Part shown: positions 52,197-61,622 of the stretch, piece after piece
Layout of the letters: every line of letters begins with the position of its first letter
How positions within the stretch are numbered: position 1 is the stretch's first letter
Origin: CALJFL01 sp039964455
GTDB lineage: Bacteria; Pseudomonadota; Gammaproteobacteria; Pseudomonadales; Halieaceae
DNA: 64,000 nucleotides
Assembly: GCA_039964455.1 (NCBI GenBank)
Contig: JBDVXK010000015.1
Location: 62,001-126,000, forward strand
Reading direction: 5' to 3'
Notes under the pieces: generated by a model
What the model was told of the DNA's origin: nothing
Seen by the model: the letters and a program-made list of their open reading frames with translations, nothing else
Databases searched by the model: none
Made by a program: the position numbers and the translations under genes

Positions 52197-52789
52197 CGTT
52201 TGCTGCCTCTACGTTTTGCGTGCCGGGAATTGCCAGGTGTCGCAGGCATATGTACGTCCAGCTCTTGATACTCTCCGGGACGCAGCTGGTCCAGCGACCA
52301 GTCGCCGATTTTTATCCTTACCAACCGCAGGGTAGGGAAGCCCACCGCTGCCGTCATTCTTCGAACCTGCCTGTTGCGGCCCTCTCTGATCGATAGCTCC
52401 AACCAGCTGTCAGCTATGGACTGACGCTCTCTCACAGGCGGGTTCCGTGGCCACAAATCAGGAGAGTGCACCCTGCGTGCTTTGGCTGGCAGGCTCATGC
52501 CATCTTTCAGGCTTACACCGGCCTTAAGCGCAGCCAACGCAGGATCGTCGATATCGCCTTCTACCTGAACCAGATACGTCTTCCACTGCTTATTGGACGG
52601 GTTGGCGATACGCTGCTGTAAGACGCCATTATCGGTGAGCAGTAGCAGACCCTCGGAATCGTAATCGAGACGGCCTGCGGCTCTAAAGCCGGGCGCTTTA
52701 AGATAATCGGCCAGAGTCTCCCGACCGTCTGTGTCGCTAAACTGGCTGAGTACGCGGAAAGGTTTATTGAAGAGGATGATTTTTGCCAT
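52193..52789 (-). CDS. rluE: 23S rRNA pseudouridine synthase RluE-type
   Basis: The 198-residue RsuA-family synthase has FNKPFRVLSQFSD, the catalytic GRLDYDSEGLLLLTDNG and a conserved RxGRNRQVRRMTAAVGFPTLRLVRIKIG. It lacks the N-terminal S4 domain, as in RluE. It modifies 23S rRNA (position 2457 in E. coli). It is first in the minus-strand operon rluE-nudJ-mnmA-hflD-purB-roxA-GNAT. Confidence 0.92.
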   Translation of the reverse strand: MAKIILFNKPFRVLSQFSDTDGRETLADYLKAPGFRAAGRLDYDSEGLLLLTDNGVLQQRIANPSNKQWKTYLVQVEGDIDDPALAALKAGVSLKDGMSLPAKARRVHSPDLWPRNPPVRERQSIADSWLELSIREGRNRQVRRMTAAVGFPTLRLVRIKIGDWSLDQLRPGEYQELDVHMPATPGNSRHAKRRGSKR

Positions 52790-52936
52790 GGTGCAGTGAC
52801 GTCGGTTTCAGTCCTTGTTTCCGTCTTGGCCCTGCGGCGCGTTTGCGGGCTAAAACACCGTGCCTTCCTCGACAGCTGTTCACCATAGCAAACAACACCG
52901 ACGTTAGGCGAGTCTGTTTAGGCAATTGAATTCCCT

Positions 52937-52942
52937 TATAAT
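52937..52942 (+). promoter_or_regulatory. Candidate -10 element upstream of clpS
   Basis: A perfect TATAAT lies 34 bases before the GTG at 52976 in the rluE/clpS divergent gap. The -35 is weak (around 52914-52920), so the prediction is tentative. Confidence 0.35.
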
Positions 52943-52975
52943 GACCCCATATACGTAAACTGACCGGCAGTAGTA

Positions 52976-53350
52976 GTGAGCAGTGAAGTGAGTGCAAGCG
53001 TCCGTAAAACACGGTGGCTGATGACAGCAGAGGAGCCAGGCGACGATTCTGATGGCGGGCTTGCCCTGCAGGAGTCCAAGCCCGAACTAAAACGGCCGCC
53101 GCTGTTCAAAGTTGTATTGATCAATGACGACTACACCCCGATGGAGTTCGTCGTAGAGGTACTGGAGGTATTCTTCAGGATGAATCGAGAGCAGGCCACG
53201 CATGTGATGCTCACGGTGCATACCCAGGGTAAAGGGGTATGCGGCATCTACACCCGTGATATTGCCGAAACCAAATCGGCCCAGGTGAATCAATACGCCA
53301 GAGAAAGCCAACACCCCTTATTGTGTGAAATCGAGGCATCGGAGGGCTAA
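52976..53350 (+). CDS. clpS: ATP-dependent Clp protease adaptor ClpS
   Basis: The 124-residue adaptor recognises N-degrons and hands them to ClpA. The core KVVLINDDYTPMEFVVEVLEVFF holds the N-degron pocket (Asn-Asp-Asp), and VMLTVHTQGKGVCGIYTRDIAETK follows. The start is uncertain: GTG 52976 gives a Pseudomonas-like length, and ATG 53021 would give 109 residues. It lies just before clpA. Confidence 0.9.
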   Translation: MSSEVSASVRKTRWLMTAEEPGDDSDGGLALQESKPELKRPPLFKVVLINDDYTPMEFVVEVLEVFFRMNREQATHVMLTVHTQGKGVCGIYTRDIAETKSAQVNQYARESQHPLLCEIEASEG

Positions 53351-53369
53351 GGCCCGAGGAGCGGTATGT

Positions 53370-55652
53370 ATGCTGAGTAAAGACCTGGAACAGACGCTAA
53401 ATGAAGCCTTTCGTGGGGCGAGGGCGAAGCGTCATGAATTCATGACGGTCGAGCATTTGTTACTGGCATTGCTGGACAATAACGATGCGATACGTGTTCT
53501 CAAGGCCTGCGGCGCCGATATTGGTGGCCTGCGAGGCGACCTGGTCGAGTTTGTTGATGCCACCACTCCCTTGATACCCGAAGAGGAAGACGAGCGTGAG
53601 ACGCAACCGACGCTGGGGTTCCAGCGCGTTCTGCAGCGGGCTGTTTTTCATGTTCAGTCCTCAGGTAAAAGTGAAGTAACCGGCGCCAATGTGCTGGTGG
53701 CGATTTTCTCCGAGCAGGAGAGCCAGGCGGTTTATTTCCTCAAGACGCAGGCTATCGCCCGCCTGGACGTGGTGAACTACATCACCCATGGCATCTCCAA
53801 GGTGTCTAATGACGATGACTCCTCTGAGCCGCCGACCGGCGCCGAAGAAGAAGCTGTTGCGGAAGAAGCCGAGAGCAACCCGCTGGATAACTTCTCAACC
53901 AACCTAAATGAAGAGGCCGAGGCGGGGCATATTGACCCGTTGATTGGTCGAATTCCGGAAGTCGAACGGGTGGCGCAAATCCTGGCCCGCCGCCGAAAGA
54001 ACAATCCGCTGCTGGTTGGCGAATCAGGCGTGGGCAAAACCGCGATTGCCGAAGGTTTGGCCAAGATGATTGTCGACGGTGAAGTCCCCGAAATGCTCAA
54101 GGACGCTGTGGTCTACTCACTCGACCTGGGGTCTCTGCTCGCCGGAACCAAATACCGTGGCGACTTCGAAAAGCGTTTCAAGGGCCTGTTAGCAGAGTTG
54201 AAGAAGCGAGAGGGCGCCATTCTTTTCATCGATGAGATTCATACGATTATCGGTGCGGGAGCCGCATCGGGCGGTGTAATGGATGCCAGCAACCTGCTCA
54301 AGCCACTGCTCACGTCCGGCAAGCTGCGCTGCATTGGTTCGACTACGTTCCAGGAGTATCGCGGCATCTTCGACAAGGACAAGGCCCTGAGTCGCCGTTT
54401 CCAGAAAATCGATGTGATGGAGCCCAGCGCAGACGATGCTTACAAGATTCTCAAGGGTCTGAAGTCCCGATTTGAAGAGCACCACGGGCTGCGCTACACC
54501 GACAAGGCCTTGCGGGTTGCCACCGATCTCTCGCAGCGCTACATCACGGATCGTTTTTTACCCGACAAGGCCATCGACGTAATAGACGAGGCAGGTGCTT
54601 ACCAGCAACTGCAATCGCCCTCCAAGCGTAAAAAAGTTGTTGGGGTTGGCGATATCGAGGCCGTGGTTGCCAAGATCGCCCGCATTCCGCCAAAAACTGT
54701 CAGCTCAGATGACAAGGAAGTGTTACAAAAGCTTGAGAAGAATTTGCAGATGGTAGTGTTTGGTCAGGACAAGGCGATCAGCAGCCTGGCCACATCAATC
54801 AAGCTCGCCAGGGCAGGGTTGCGTGCTGGCGAAAAGCCCATTGGTTCCTTCCTGCTTGCCGGGCCCACCGGCGTTGGTAAGACGGAGGTGACTCGCCAGT
54901 TGGCCAAGGTTCTCGGTGTTGAACTGATTCGGTTCGACATGTCCGAGTACATGGAGCGGCATACTGTGTCCAGGCTGATCGGCGCACCTCCTGGTTATGT
55001 GGGCTTCGACCAGGGCGGATTGCTGACTGATGCAGTGACCAAACAACCTCATGCGGTGGTGCTGCTGGACGAAATTGAGAAAGCCCACCCGGAAGTATTC
55101 AATCTGTTATTGCAGGTAATGGATCACGGTACGCTGACCGATAACAATGGCCGCAAGGCAGATTTTCGCAATGTCATCCTGGTGATGACAACCAATGCGG
55201 GCGCCGAAAGCATCAGCCGACGAACCATCGGGTTTACCACGCAGGATCATCGCACCGACGGGATGGAGGCGATTAACCGGATGTTCACACCGGAGTTCCG
55301 CAACCGGTTGGATAGTGTCGTTCAGTTTGAACCGCTGGCAGAGGACGTGATTCTGACCGTGGTCGACAAGTTCCTGACTGAACTGCAAAGTCAGTTGGAC
55401 GAAAAGCGGGTAACCATCGATGTCGATGAAGACGCGCGGCTATGGCTGGTTGAGAAGGGCTACGACCTGCACATGGGTGCCAGACCGATGGAGCGTATCA
55501 TTCAAGAGCACATTAAAAAGCCCCTGGCGGAAATGGTGCTGTTTGGCGCACTGGCGTCTGGAGGCGGCACAGCCTTGATTCGCCTGAATAAGGCGAAGGA
55601 TGAGCTGGAAGTGCACTTGGAGGAAGAGGAGGAAGCTCTCGTTGAGAGCTGA
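53370..55652 (+). CDS. clpA: ClpA, ATPase subunit of ClpAP protease
   Basis: The 760-residue AAA+ unfoldase starts at ATG 53370 (MLSKDLEQTLNEAF). It has an N-terminal Clp_N domain and two Walker A sites (GESGVGKT, GPTGVGKTE). The IGF loop (RRTIGFTTQ) docks to ClpP. Sensor and arginine-finger regions are intact. An acidic tail (EEEEEALVES) ends it five bases from convergent infA. Together with ClpS and the Aat/Bpt transferases it forms the N-degron pathway. Confidence 0.97.
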   Translation: MLSKDLEQTLNEAFRGARAKRHEFMTVEHLLLALLDNNDAIRVLKACGADIGGLRGDLVEFVDATTPLIPEEEDERETQPTLGFQRVLQRAVFHVQSSGKSEVTGANVLVAIFSEQESQAVYFLKTQAIARLDVVNYITHGISKVSNDDDSSEPPTGAEEEAVAEEAESNPLDNFSTNLNEEAEAGHIDPLIGRIPEVERVAQILARRRKNNPLLVGESGVGKTAIAEGLAKMIVDGEVPEMLKDAVVYSLDLGSLLAGTKYRGDFEKRFKGLLAELKKREGAILFIDEIHTIIGAGAASGGVMDASNLLKPLLTSGKLRCIGSTTFQEYRGIFDKDKALSRRFQKIDVMEPSADDAYKILKGLKSRFEEHHGLRYTDKALRVATDLSQRYITDRFLPDKAIDVIDEAGAYQQLQSPSKRKKVVGVGDIEAVVAKIARIPPKTVSSDDKEVLQKLEKNLQMVVFGQDKAISSLATSIKLARAGLRAGEKPIGSFLLAGPTGVGKTEVTRQLAKVLGVELIRFDMSEYMERHTVSRLIGAPPGYVGFDQGGLLTDAVTKQPHAVVLLDEIEKAHPEVFNLLLQVMDHGTLTDNNGRKADFRNVILVMTTNAGAESISRRTIGFTTQDHRTDGMEAINRMFTPEFRNRLDSVVQFEPLAEDVILTVVDKFLTELQSQLDEKRVTIDVDEDARLWLVEKGYDLHMGARPMERIIQEHIKKPLAEMVLFGALASGGGTALIRLNKAKDELEVHLEEEEEALVES

Positions 55653-55657
55653 TCTGC

Positions 55658-55876
55658 TTACCGCTCGCGGTAGGTGATTCTGCCCTTGGTCAGGTCGTAG
55701 GGCGTAAGCTCAACCCTGACCTTGTCGCCAGTCAGTATGCGAATGTAGTTCTTGCGCATTTTCCCGGAGATATGAGCGGTCACAACGTGGCCGTTCTCCA
55801 GTTCTACTCTGAAAGTCGTGTTAGGCAGGGTGTCTATCACCTCGCCTTCCATCTCGATTTGATCTTCTTTTGCCAT
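55658..55876 (-). CDS. infA: Translation initiation factor IF-1
   Basis: The 72-residue OB-fold protein is of standard length and sequence (MAKEDQIEMEGEVIDTLPNTTFRVELENGH, then ISGKMRKNYIRILTGDKVRVELTPYDLTKGRI). It occupies the A site of the 30S subunit during initiation. It follows bpt in the conserved aat-bpt-infA order. Confidence 0.98.
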   Translation of the reverse strand: MAKEDQIEMEGEVIDTLPNTTFRVELENGHVVTAHISGKMRKNYIRILTGDKVRVELTPYDLTKGRITYRER

Positions 55877-55978
55877 GCGGCGGCAATTCCTTATAAGAAA
55901 ACAGGGCGCATTCTGCCTTAAACAGGCCCGCCTTGCCAGCCGAAATAACGTTAAAAATATAGGGAGTCGTGCGGGAGC

Positions 55979-56689
55979 TTAGGGCTCGCGAGTCCAACGG
56001 CTATTGCTAAAAAGCTCCAGGGGTTGGTATTCGGACTTGTAGGCCATTTTCTGGCAGTTTTCTATCCAGTAGCCCAAGTAGAGGTGCTCCAGCCCCATCT
56101 CCCTTGCTTTCTCGACCTGCCAGAGAATCGCGTAGGTTCCCAGGCCGCGTTGCAACGCCTCCGGCTCAAAAAAGGTATAAATTGCCGACAAGCCATCTAC
56201 CATTTCGTCGACCACAGCGACCGCCAGCAATTGCTCTTCATGGTAGAAGCGAAAGTAGCGGGTGCAATCCCAGGCATTGTTGAGGAACGACTCGTACTGC
56301 TCCCGGTCCGGCGGGTACATATCGCCGTCGGCGTGCCGTTGTTCAATATAGCGACGATACAGGTCGTAGCAGTCGTCATCCTGTATATCGGTACTTTGTT
56401 CAACCCTCAGATCGCTGTTGCGCTGCCAGTTACGTCGCTGTGAGCGGTTGCGTTTGAAATCGTTAACGGGGATGCGGGCGGGGACACAAGCTTTGCAGTA
56501 ACTGCAATGTGGTCGATAAATATGGCTACCGCTGCGCCTGAAACCCAGTAATGACAAGTTGCTGTATAAGGTCTGGTCGACTTCCTGTCGCGGGTCGATA
56601 AACAGGGTGGTGGCCTCTTGATCAGCGAGGTAGCTGCAGCTGTGAGGGTAGGTGGTATATACCTTCAGGTCCCGCAGTGATGAGGTCAC
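55979..56689 (-). CDS. bpt: Aspartate/glutamate leucyltransferase Bpt
   Basis: The 236-residue tRNA-protein transferase adds Leu to N-terminal Asp or Glu, creating a ClpS degron. The conserved YTTYPHSCSYLADQEATTLFIDP and CxxC-like RPHCSYCKACVPARIPV are visible. I place the start at GTG 56689, which overlaps the aat stop as GTGA and has GGAG eight bases upstream. The ATG at 56722 would need a 37-base overlap. Confidence 0.9.
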   Translation of the reverse strand: MTSSLRDLKVYTTYPHSCSYLADQEATTLFIDPRQEVDQTLYSNLSLLGFRRSGSHIYRPHCSYCKACVPARIPVNDFKRNRSQRRNWQRNSDLRVEQSTDIQDDDCYDLYRRYIEQRHADGDMYPPDREQYESFLNNAWDCTRYFRFYHEEQLLAVAVVDEMVDGLSAIYTFFEPEALQRGLGTYAILWQVEKAREMGLEHLYLGYWIENCQKMAYKSEYQPLELFSNSRWTREP

Positions 56690-57399
56690 GCCAATGCTCC
56701 GCAAGTTGCCGGGAGTTGCCATATACCCGGATCAGTAGTCTCACGACTAGTTTGCGCAAGCCATTGCTCGAAGTCCAGCCTGCTGATGCACCGTGCCCCG
56801 AGTTTGTTCAGGTGTTCGCTTTCTACCTGGCAGTCTATGAGCTTGAATTGTCCGCGCTTGAGAATATCCACCAGGCCGGTGAGGGCTATTTTGGAAGTGT
56901 CTGGCTGCAGGCTGAACATGCTTTCGCCGAAAAAAGCGGTGCCTATTGCAACGCCGTACAGGCCGCCCACCAGTTTTTCGTCACTGGTGAGCACCTCGAT
57001 AGAGTGCGCGATGCCCGCACGGTGAAGCCCCTGATAGGCCTTGCACATCTGCCCGCCAATCCAGGTGCCCGGTCCGTCTGCTCTGGGCGCCGCGCAGGAT
57101 TCCATGACGGCGTCGAAGTGTTTGTCTACAGACAGTAAATAGCGATCCTGTCGCAGGCTTTTGCGCAGCGAGCGAGATACATGTAACTCATCGGGGAACA
57201 GCACCGACCGTGGGTCGGGGGTCCACCACATTACCGGCTGAGGTTCTTCATACCAGGGGAAAATGCCCCGCTGATAGGCGGCTACCAGGCGTTCCTGTGA
57301 AAGCTCGCCGCCTACGGCAAGCAGCCCGTTAGGGTATTCCAGTGCATCACTGGTAGGCGGGAAGGGATCCTGCTCGTCCACCCTGTGGATGATAGGCAT
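56686..57399 (-). CDS. aat: Leucyl/phenylalanyl-tRNA-protein transferase
   Basis: The 237-residue transferase adds Leu or Phe to N-terminal Arg, Lys or Met. FPWYEEPQPVMWWTPDPRSVLFP, GTWIGGQMCKAYQGLHRAGIAHSIEVL and GESMFSLQPDTSKIAL are family hallmarks. It is directly upstream of bpt in an aat-bpt-infA unit and follows trxB on the same strand. Confidence 0.96.
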   Translation of the reverse strand: MPIIHRVDEQDPFPPTSDALEYPNGLLAVGGELSQERLVAAYQRGIFPWYEEPQPVMWWTPDPRSVLFPDELHVSRSLRKSLRQDRYLLSVDKHFDAVMESCAAPRADGPGTWIGGQMCKAYQGLHRAGIAHSIEVLTSDEKLVGGLYGVAIGTAFFGESMFSLQPDTSKIALTGLVDILKRGQFKLIDCQVESEHLNKLGARCISRLDFEQWLAQTSRETTDPGIWQLPATCGALA

Positions 57400-57429
57400 G
57401 TGGGCGTAGGTAGCGCTTGTCGCCGGAGA

Positions 57430-58386
57430 TCAGCCCGCTTCGAGGTTGTCGAGATATTTCTCGGCATCCAGCGCAGCCATACAGCCGAAGCCAGCGGAAG
57501 TGACCGCCTGCCGGTAGATATGATCACCCACATCGCCCGCCGCAAACACGCCTGCGACGCTGGTCGCGGTTGCGTTGCCCTCGGTGCCGCTGTGGATGCG
57601 GATGTAGCCATCCTTCATATCAAGCTGGCCAGAGAAAATGTCAGTATTGGGTTTGTGGCCTATGGCGATAAAAACACCAGCAAGATCGACATCGGTCAGG
57701 GTGTCGTCTTTAACCGATTTGACGCGCATACCCGTCACGCCGCTGTCGTCACCCAGTACTTCGTCCAGGGTGTGGTCCCAGAGAATCCTGACTTTGCCTT
57801 CTTTCTCGCGAGCAAACAGTCGGTCCTGCAGTACTTTCTCGGAGCGCAAGGCGTCGCGACGGTGAACAAGAATGACTTCAGAGGCGATGTTGGCTAAATA
57901 AAGCGCCTCTTCCACGGCGGTATTGCCGCCACCAATCACTGCGACTTTCTGGTTGCGATAAAAGAACCCATCGCAGGTTGCGCAGGCACTGACACCCTTG
58001 CCCATAAAGGCCTCTTCACTGGCAAGGCCCAGATACTGGGCTGATGCGCCGGTGGCGATAATGAGGCTGTCGCAGCTAAAAGCATTGCTGCCTTTCAGTT
58101 GTATGGGTTTTGCAGAGAGGTCTACATCTTCTATGTGGTCGAAGATTACCTGGGTCTCAAAACGTTCTGCATGTTCCTGCATTTGCTGCATCAGGGCTGG
58201 CCCCTGCAGGTCGGCTGGGCCACCCGGCCAATTCTCGACCTCTGTCGTGGTTGTCAGCTGTCCACCTTGTTGCATGCCCGTGATAACGACAGGGTTGAGG
58301 TTGGCCCTGGCCGCATAAACTGCGGCGGTGTAGCCGGCCGGACCTGAGCCCAGAATGATCAGGGGATGGTGCTGTACGTCGGTCAT
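57430..58386 (-). CDS. trxB: Thioredoxin reductase
   Basis: The 318-residue flavoprotein reduces thioredoxin with NADPH. GSGPAGYTAAVYAARA (FAD), the redox pair in CATCDG (about residues 136-139), GGGNTAVEEALYLAN (NADPH) and a C-terminal GVFAAGDVGD are present. It is divergent from ftsK, as in many gammaproteobacteria, though no lrp gene lies between them here. Confidence 0.97.
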   Translation of the reverse strand: MTDVQHHPLIILGSGPAGYTAAVYAARANLNPVVITGMQQGGQLTTTTEVENWPGGPADLQGPALMQQMQEHAERFETQVIFDHIEDVDLSAKPIQLKGSNAFSCDSLIIATGASAQYLGLASEEAFMGKGVSACATCDGFFYRNQKVAVIGGGNTAVEEALYLANIASEVILVHRRDALRSEKVLQDRLFAREKEGKVRILWDHTLDEVLGDDSGVTGMRVKSVKDDTLTDVDLAGVFIAIGHKPNTDIFSGQLDMKDGYIRIHSGTEGNATATSVAGVFAAGDVGDHIYRQAVTSAGFGCMAALDAEKYLDNLEAG

Positions 58387-58639
58387 GTTGAATAAGTCCG
58401 TATCAAGTGAATAAAATCGCTGGCGAGCAGGGGGAGGGTGCTGCCCTGCCGGAACATTGAGCCTGCTAAACCTCCCTTCGCCTACCTACATGGAGGTGTT
58501 TTATAGTAATTTAAAGGGCGTGCCCGAGCAAAGACTAGTGTGATTCTAAAAAGTTTCCGTAACTCTTTGTATATTATAAAAAATAAAGGCAAAATAAGCC
58601 CCAGCGTTAAAACGTTCGGGGACGTTTGGAAAAGATATT

Positions 58640-60988
58640 ATGGCCACCGCCAGCAAACAAAAAAAAAGCGTGGGGCAAAGCAAAGCTAAAGCAGAGAATG
58701 TACTGGGTCCGCGACTGCGCGAGGGCGCATTTATAGGCGTTAGTGCGGTCTGCCTGTACATGCTGCTCGCCCTCATGACTTACAGCCCCCGGGACCCAGG
58801 TTGGTCCGGCACCGGCAGCGGCGGCAGCATTGCCAATATGGGCGGCCCAACCGGCGCCTGGATGGCCGATGTGTTTTTCTCCCTGGTCGGCTTCGCTGCA
58901 TACCTTTTTCCCTTATTACTCGCCTATCGGGCGATCATCATCCTGATAGAACGCAATGAAGCGCCGGCATTTGACTGGTTAACCTTTGGCATCCGCGCCC
59001 TGGGCCTGGTACTGGTAATGATTGCTGGCACAGCGCTGGCTGCAATGAATGACCTGGGTGGCTCAGGCTTGCCCCAGGGGGCCGGCGGCATTCTCGGGCA
59101 GGCCATTGGTGGCGCGTTTACCACGGCATTTAGTGCGGTAGGCAGCCGAGTGATCCTGCTGGCTGTTTTTCTTTTTGGCATGACTATATTTACAGACCTC
59201 AGTTGGCTGCGGGTTATGGAGATGCTGGGTGGCTGGAGTATTACTGCGTACACGGTCAGCAGAGACTGGGTGGTACGCACCGTCGATGAATTTCGTGACC
59301 GGCGAGAGCGCGACAAGCAGGTTGAAGCACGCGCGGTGGTGATTACCGAGCACGTAGAGAAAGAAAAGAAACGCAAGCCGCCAAAGATCAAACCGCTTAA
59401 AACCAAGATTGAAAAAAGCGAGCGTGTCGAAAAAGAAAAGCAGCAGCCGCTGTTTGATGCGCCCGTAAGTGGCGAGCTGCCACACCTTGAGCTGCTTGAT
59501 CTTGAGGTTAAGGACCCTGACCGCGGATTTTCCAAAGACGCCCTGGAGGGAATGTCCAAGCTGCTTGAGTTGAAGCTGGCAGACTTCGGCGTCACTGCAG
59601 AAGTTACTGCAGTCTATCCGGGTCCCGTGATTACCCGGTTCGAAATTCAACCCGCAGCAGGCGTTAAAGTCTCGCGCATTTCCAACCTCGCCAAAGACCT
59701 TGCGCGGTCACTTGCGGTTATTTCGGTGAGGGTAGTGGAGGTCATACCGGGTAAGAGCGTCGTCGGGATAGAGATTCCCAATGAAGATCGCGAGATCGTC
59801 AACTTCCGCGAAGTGCTTTCTTCCAAGGCATTTGATCAGTCCAAATCTCCGCTTACCCTGGCGCTTGGACACGATATTTCGGGGCAGCCCGTGGTCGCCG
59901 ACCTGGGTAAAATGCCGCACCTGCTGGTTGCGGGTACCACTGGGTCAGGTAAGTCGGTAGGCGTTAACTCGATGCTGCTGAGCCTGCTGTATAAGTCTGG
60001 GCCAGCGGATGTGCGCCTTATCCTTGTCGATCCCAAAATGCTGGAATTGTCGGTATACGATGGCATTCCACACCTGCTTACGCCGGTGATTACCGACATG
60101 AAAGACGCCGCCAACGGTCTGCGCTGGTGCGTGGCGGAGATGGAGCGGCGTTACAAGCTGATGGCCTCCCTGGGTGTCAGAAACCTGTCGGGCTATAACA
60201 AGAAAGTCATGGACGCCATTAAAGCCGGCACTCCCATCACCGACCCCCTGTGGACGCCAGATCCAATCTTTGCAGAAACCGATGAAGAGCAGACTGCGCC
60301 GGAACTCGAGCGCCTGCCATCCATTGTTGTTGTGATTGATGAATTCGCCGACATGATGATGATCGTCGGTAAGAAGGTAGAAGAGCTGATAGCGCGAATC
60401 GCACAGAAGGCGCGAGCCGCTGGCATTCATTTGATTCTCGCCACCCAGCGTCCGTCGGTCGATGTGATCACCGGCCTGATCAAGGCCAATGTTCCTACAC
60501 GTATCGCATTCCAGGTCAGCTCAAAAGTCGACTCCAGAACCATCCTGGACCAGGGTGGCGCAGAGCAGCTATTGGGCCATGGCGATATGCTGTACCTGCC
60601 GCCTGGCTCTGGTATGCCTAATCGGGTTCACGGTGCTTTCTGCTCGGATGAAGAGGTTCACCGAGTAGTTGCTGACTGGAAAAAGCGCGGCCAGCCACTG
60701 TACATCGATGGTTTGCTTGACGAGGGTAGCAGTACGCCGGTAACTGCCGGGGAACTTCAGTCCGGAACTGCTGACGAAGATAGTGAAAGCGACGCGCTTT
60801 ACGACGAGGCTGTCCACTATGTGACCCAGAGTCGCCGCGCGTCGATTTCAAGTGTGCAGCGCAAATTACGCATTGGGTATAACCGCGCTGCCCGTTTGAT
60901 AGAAACCATGGAAGCCGCCGGCGTCGTGACCGAGATGGGTACCAATGGTCAGCGAGAAGTACTGGCCCCACCTCCCATAGAAGAGTAA
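58640..60988 (+). CDS. ftsK: DNA translocase FtsK
   Basis: The 782-residue protein has about four N-terminal membrane helices (to about residue 205). A short charged linker (KEKKRKPPKIKPLK) is much smaller than in E. coli FtsK. A RecA-type motor follows with Walker A GTTGSGKS (about residue 437) and VVIDEFADMMM. The C-terminal gamma domain (SISSVQRKLRIGYNRAARLIETME) reads KOPS sites. It couples septation to chromosome dimer resolution and is followed ten bases later by lolA. Confidence 0.97.
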   Translation: MATASKQKKSVGQSKAKAENVLGPRLREGAFIGVSAVCLYMLLALMTYSPRDPGWSGTGSGGSIANMGGPTGAWMADVFFSLVGFAAYLFPLLLAYRAIIILIERNEAPAFDWLTFGIRALGLVLVMIAGTALAAMNDLGGSGLPQGAGGILGQAIGGAFTTAFSAVGSRVILLAVFLFGMTIFTDLSWLRVMEMLGGWSITAYTVSRDWVVRTVDEFRDRRERDKQVEARAVVITEHVEKEKKRKPPKIKPLKTKIEKSERVEKEKQQPLFDAPVSGELPHLELLDLEVKDPDRGFSKDALEGMSKLLELKLADFGVTAEVTAVYPGPVITRFEIQPAAGVKVSRISNLAKDLARSLAVISVRVVEVIPGKSVVGIEIPNEDREIVNFREVLSSKAFDQSKSPLTLALGHDISGQPVVADLGKMPHLLVAGTTGSGKSVGVNSMLLSLLYKSGPADVRLILVDPKMLELSVYDGIPHLLTPVITDMKDAANGLRWCVAEMERRYKLMASLGVRNLSGYNKKVMDAIKAGTPITDPLWTPDPIFAETDEEQTAPELERLPSIVVVIDEFADMMMIVGKKVEELIARIAQKARAAGIHLILATQRPSVDVITGLIKANVPTRIAFQVSSKVDSRTILDQGGAEQLLGHGDMLYLPPGSGMPNRVHGAFCSDEEVHRVVADWKKRGQPLYIDGLLDEGSSTPVTAGELQSGTADEDSESDALYDEAVHYVTQSRRASISSVQRKLRIGYNRAARLIETMEAAGVVTEMGTNGQREVLAPPPIEE

Positions 60989-60998
60989 CCCCTGTCCT

Positions 60999-61622
60999 AT
61001 GAAACGCATTCTGCTGATAACCGGTTTGGCGCTGTGTATGGTGATTGGTGTCGCCCGTTCCGATACACCGACAACCACCGATGCACTGCTCGCCCAGCTT
61101 GCCGGCATTGACTACTTGCAAGGCAATTTCGAACAGACCCAGCAGGGCCAGAATGGTAAGACCATGGCGACGTCATCAGGCCGCTTCCAGTTACTTCGGC
61201 CAGGGTTTTTTTCCTGGGAGATCTTGTCACCAGATAGCCAGTTGATTATCGCCAACCCGGAGTTTCTCTGGCACCACGATCGAGACCTTGAAACGGTAAC
61301 GCGCCGGCCTGTTGCAGGCAGTGAGCAAATGGCACCGCTACAGGTGTTGGGCGGCGACGAGGATATACTCAGGGAAAGGTTCACGGTAAATCAGTCGTCG
61401 GATACCAGCTTCACGTTGATTCCCGTTGCCAGCGACCCAGGATTTCAGCATTTAACTCTCACCTTTAGTAACGGCACGTTAGTGAGCATGCAGATTCTTG
61501 ATAGTCTCAATCAGCAGGTTGAAGTGCGTTTTTCAAACCTGGATAGCACCACGCCACTCGCCCCGGAAGACTTCGCTTTTTCGCCGCCGGACGGCGCCGA
61601 CTTGTTCTACTATGACGAATGA
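60999..61622 (+). CDS. lolA: Outer-membrane lipoprotein carrier protein LolA
   Basis: The 207-residue periplasmic chaperone has a signal peptide to about residue 21. The LolA pattern is visible as GIDYLQGNFEQTQQGQNGKTMATSSGRFQLLRPGFFSWEI. It carries lipoproteins from LolCDE to LolB. The ftsK-lolA-rarA order is conserved in gammaproteobacteria. Its last codons overlap rarA by 11 bases. Confidence 0.95.
   Translation: MKRILLITGLALCMVIGVARSDTPTTTDALLAQLAGIDYLQGNFEQTQQGQNGKTMATSSGRFQLLRPGFFSWEILSPDSQLIIANPEFLWHHDRDLETVTRRPVAGSEQMAPLQVLGGDEDILRERFTVNQSSDTSFTLIPVASDPGFQHLTLTFSNGTLVSMQILDSLNQQVEVRFSNLDSTTPLAPEDFAFSPPDGADLFYYDE

Noticed and set aside
55635..55649. Hairpin GCTCTC-GTT-GAGAGC as a clpA terminator
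   Set aside because: It lies inside the last codons of clpA and is not followed by a T-run.
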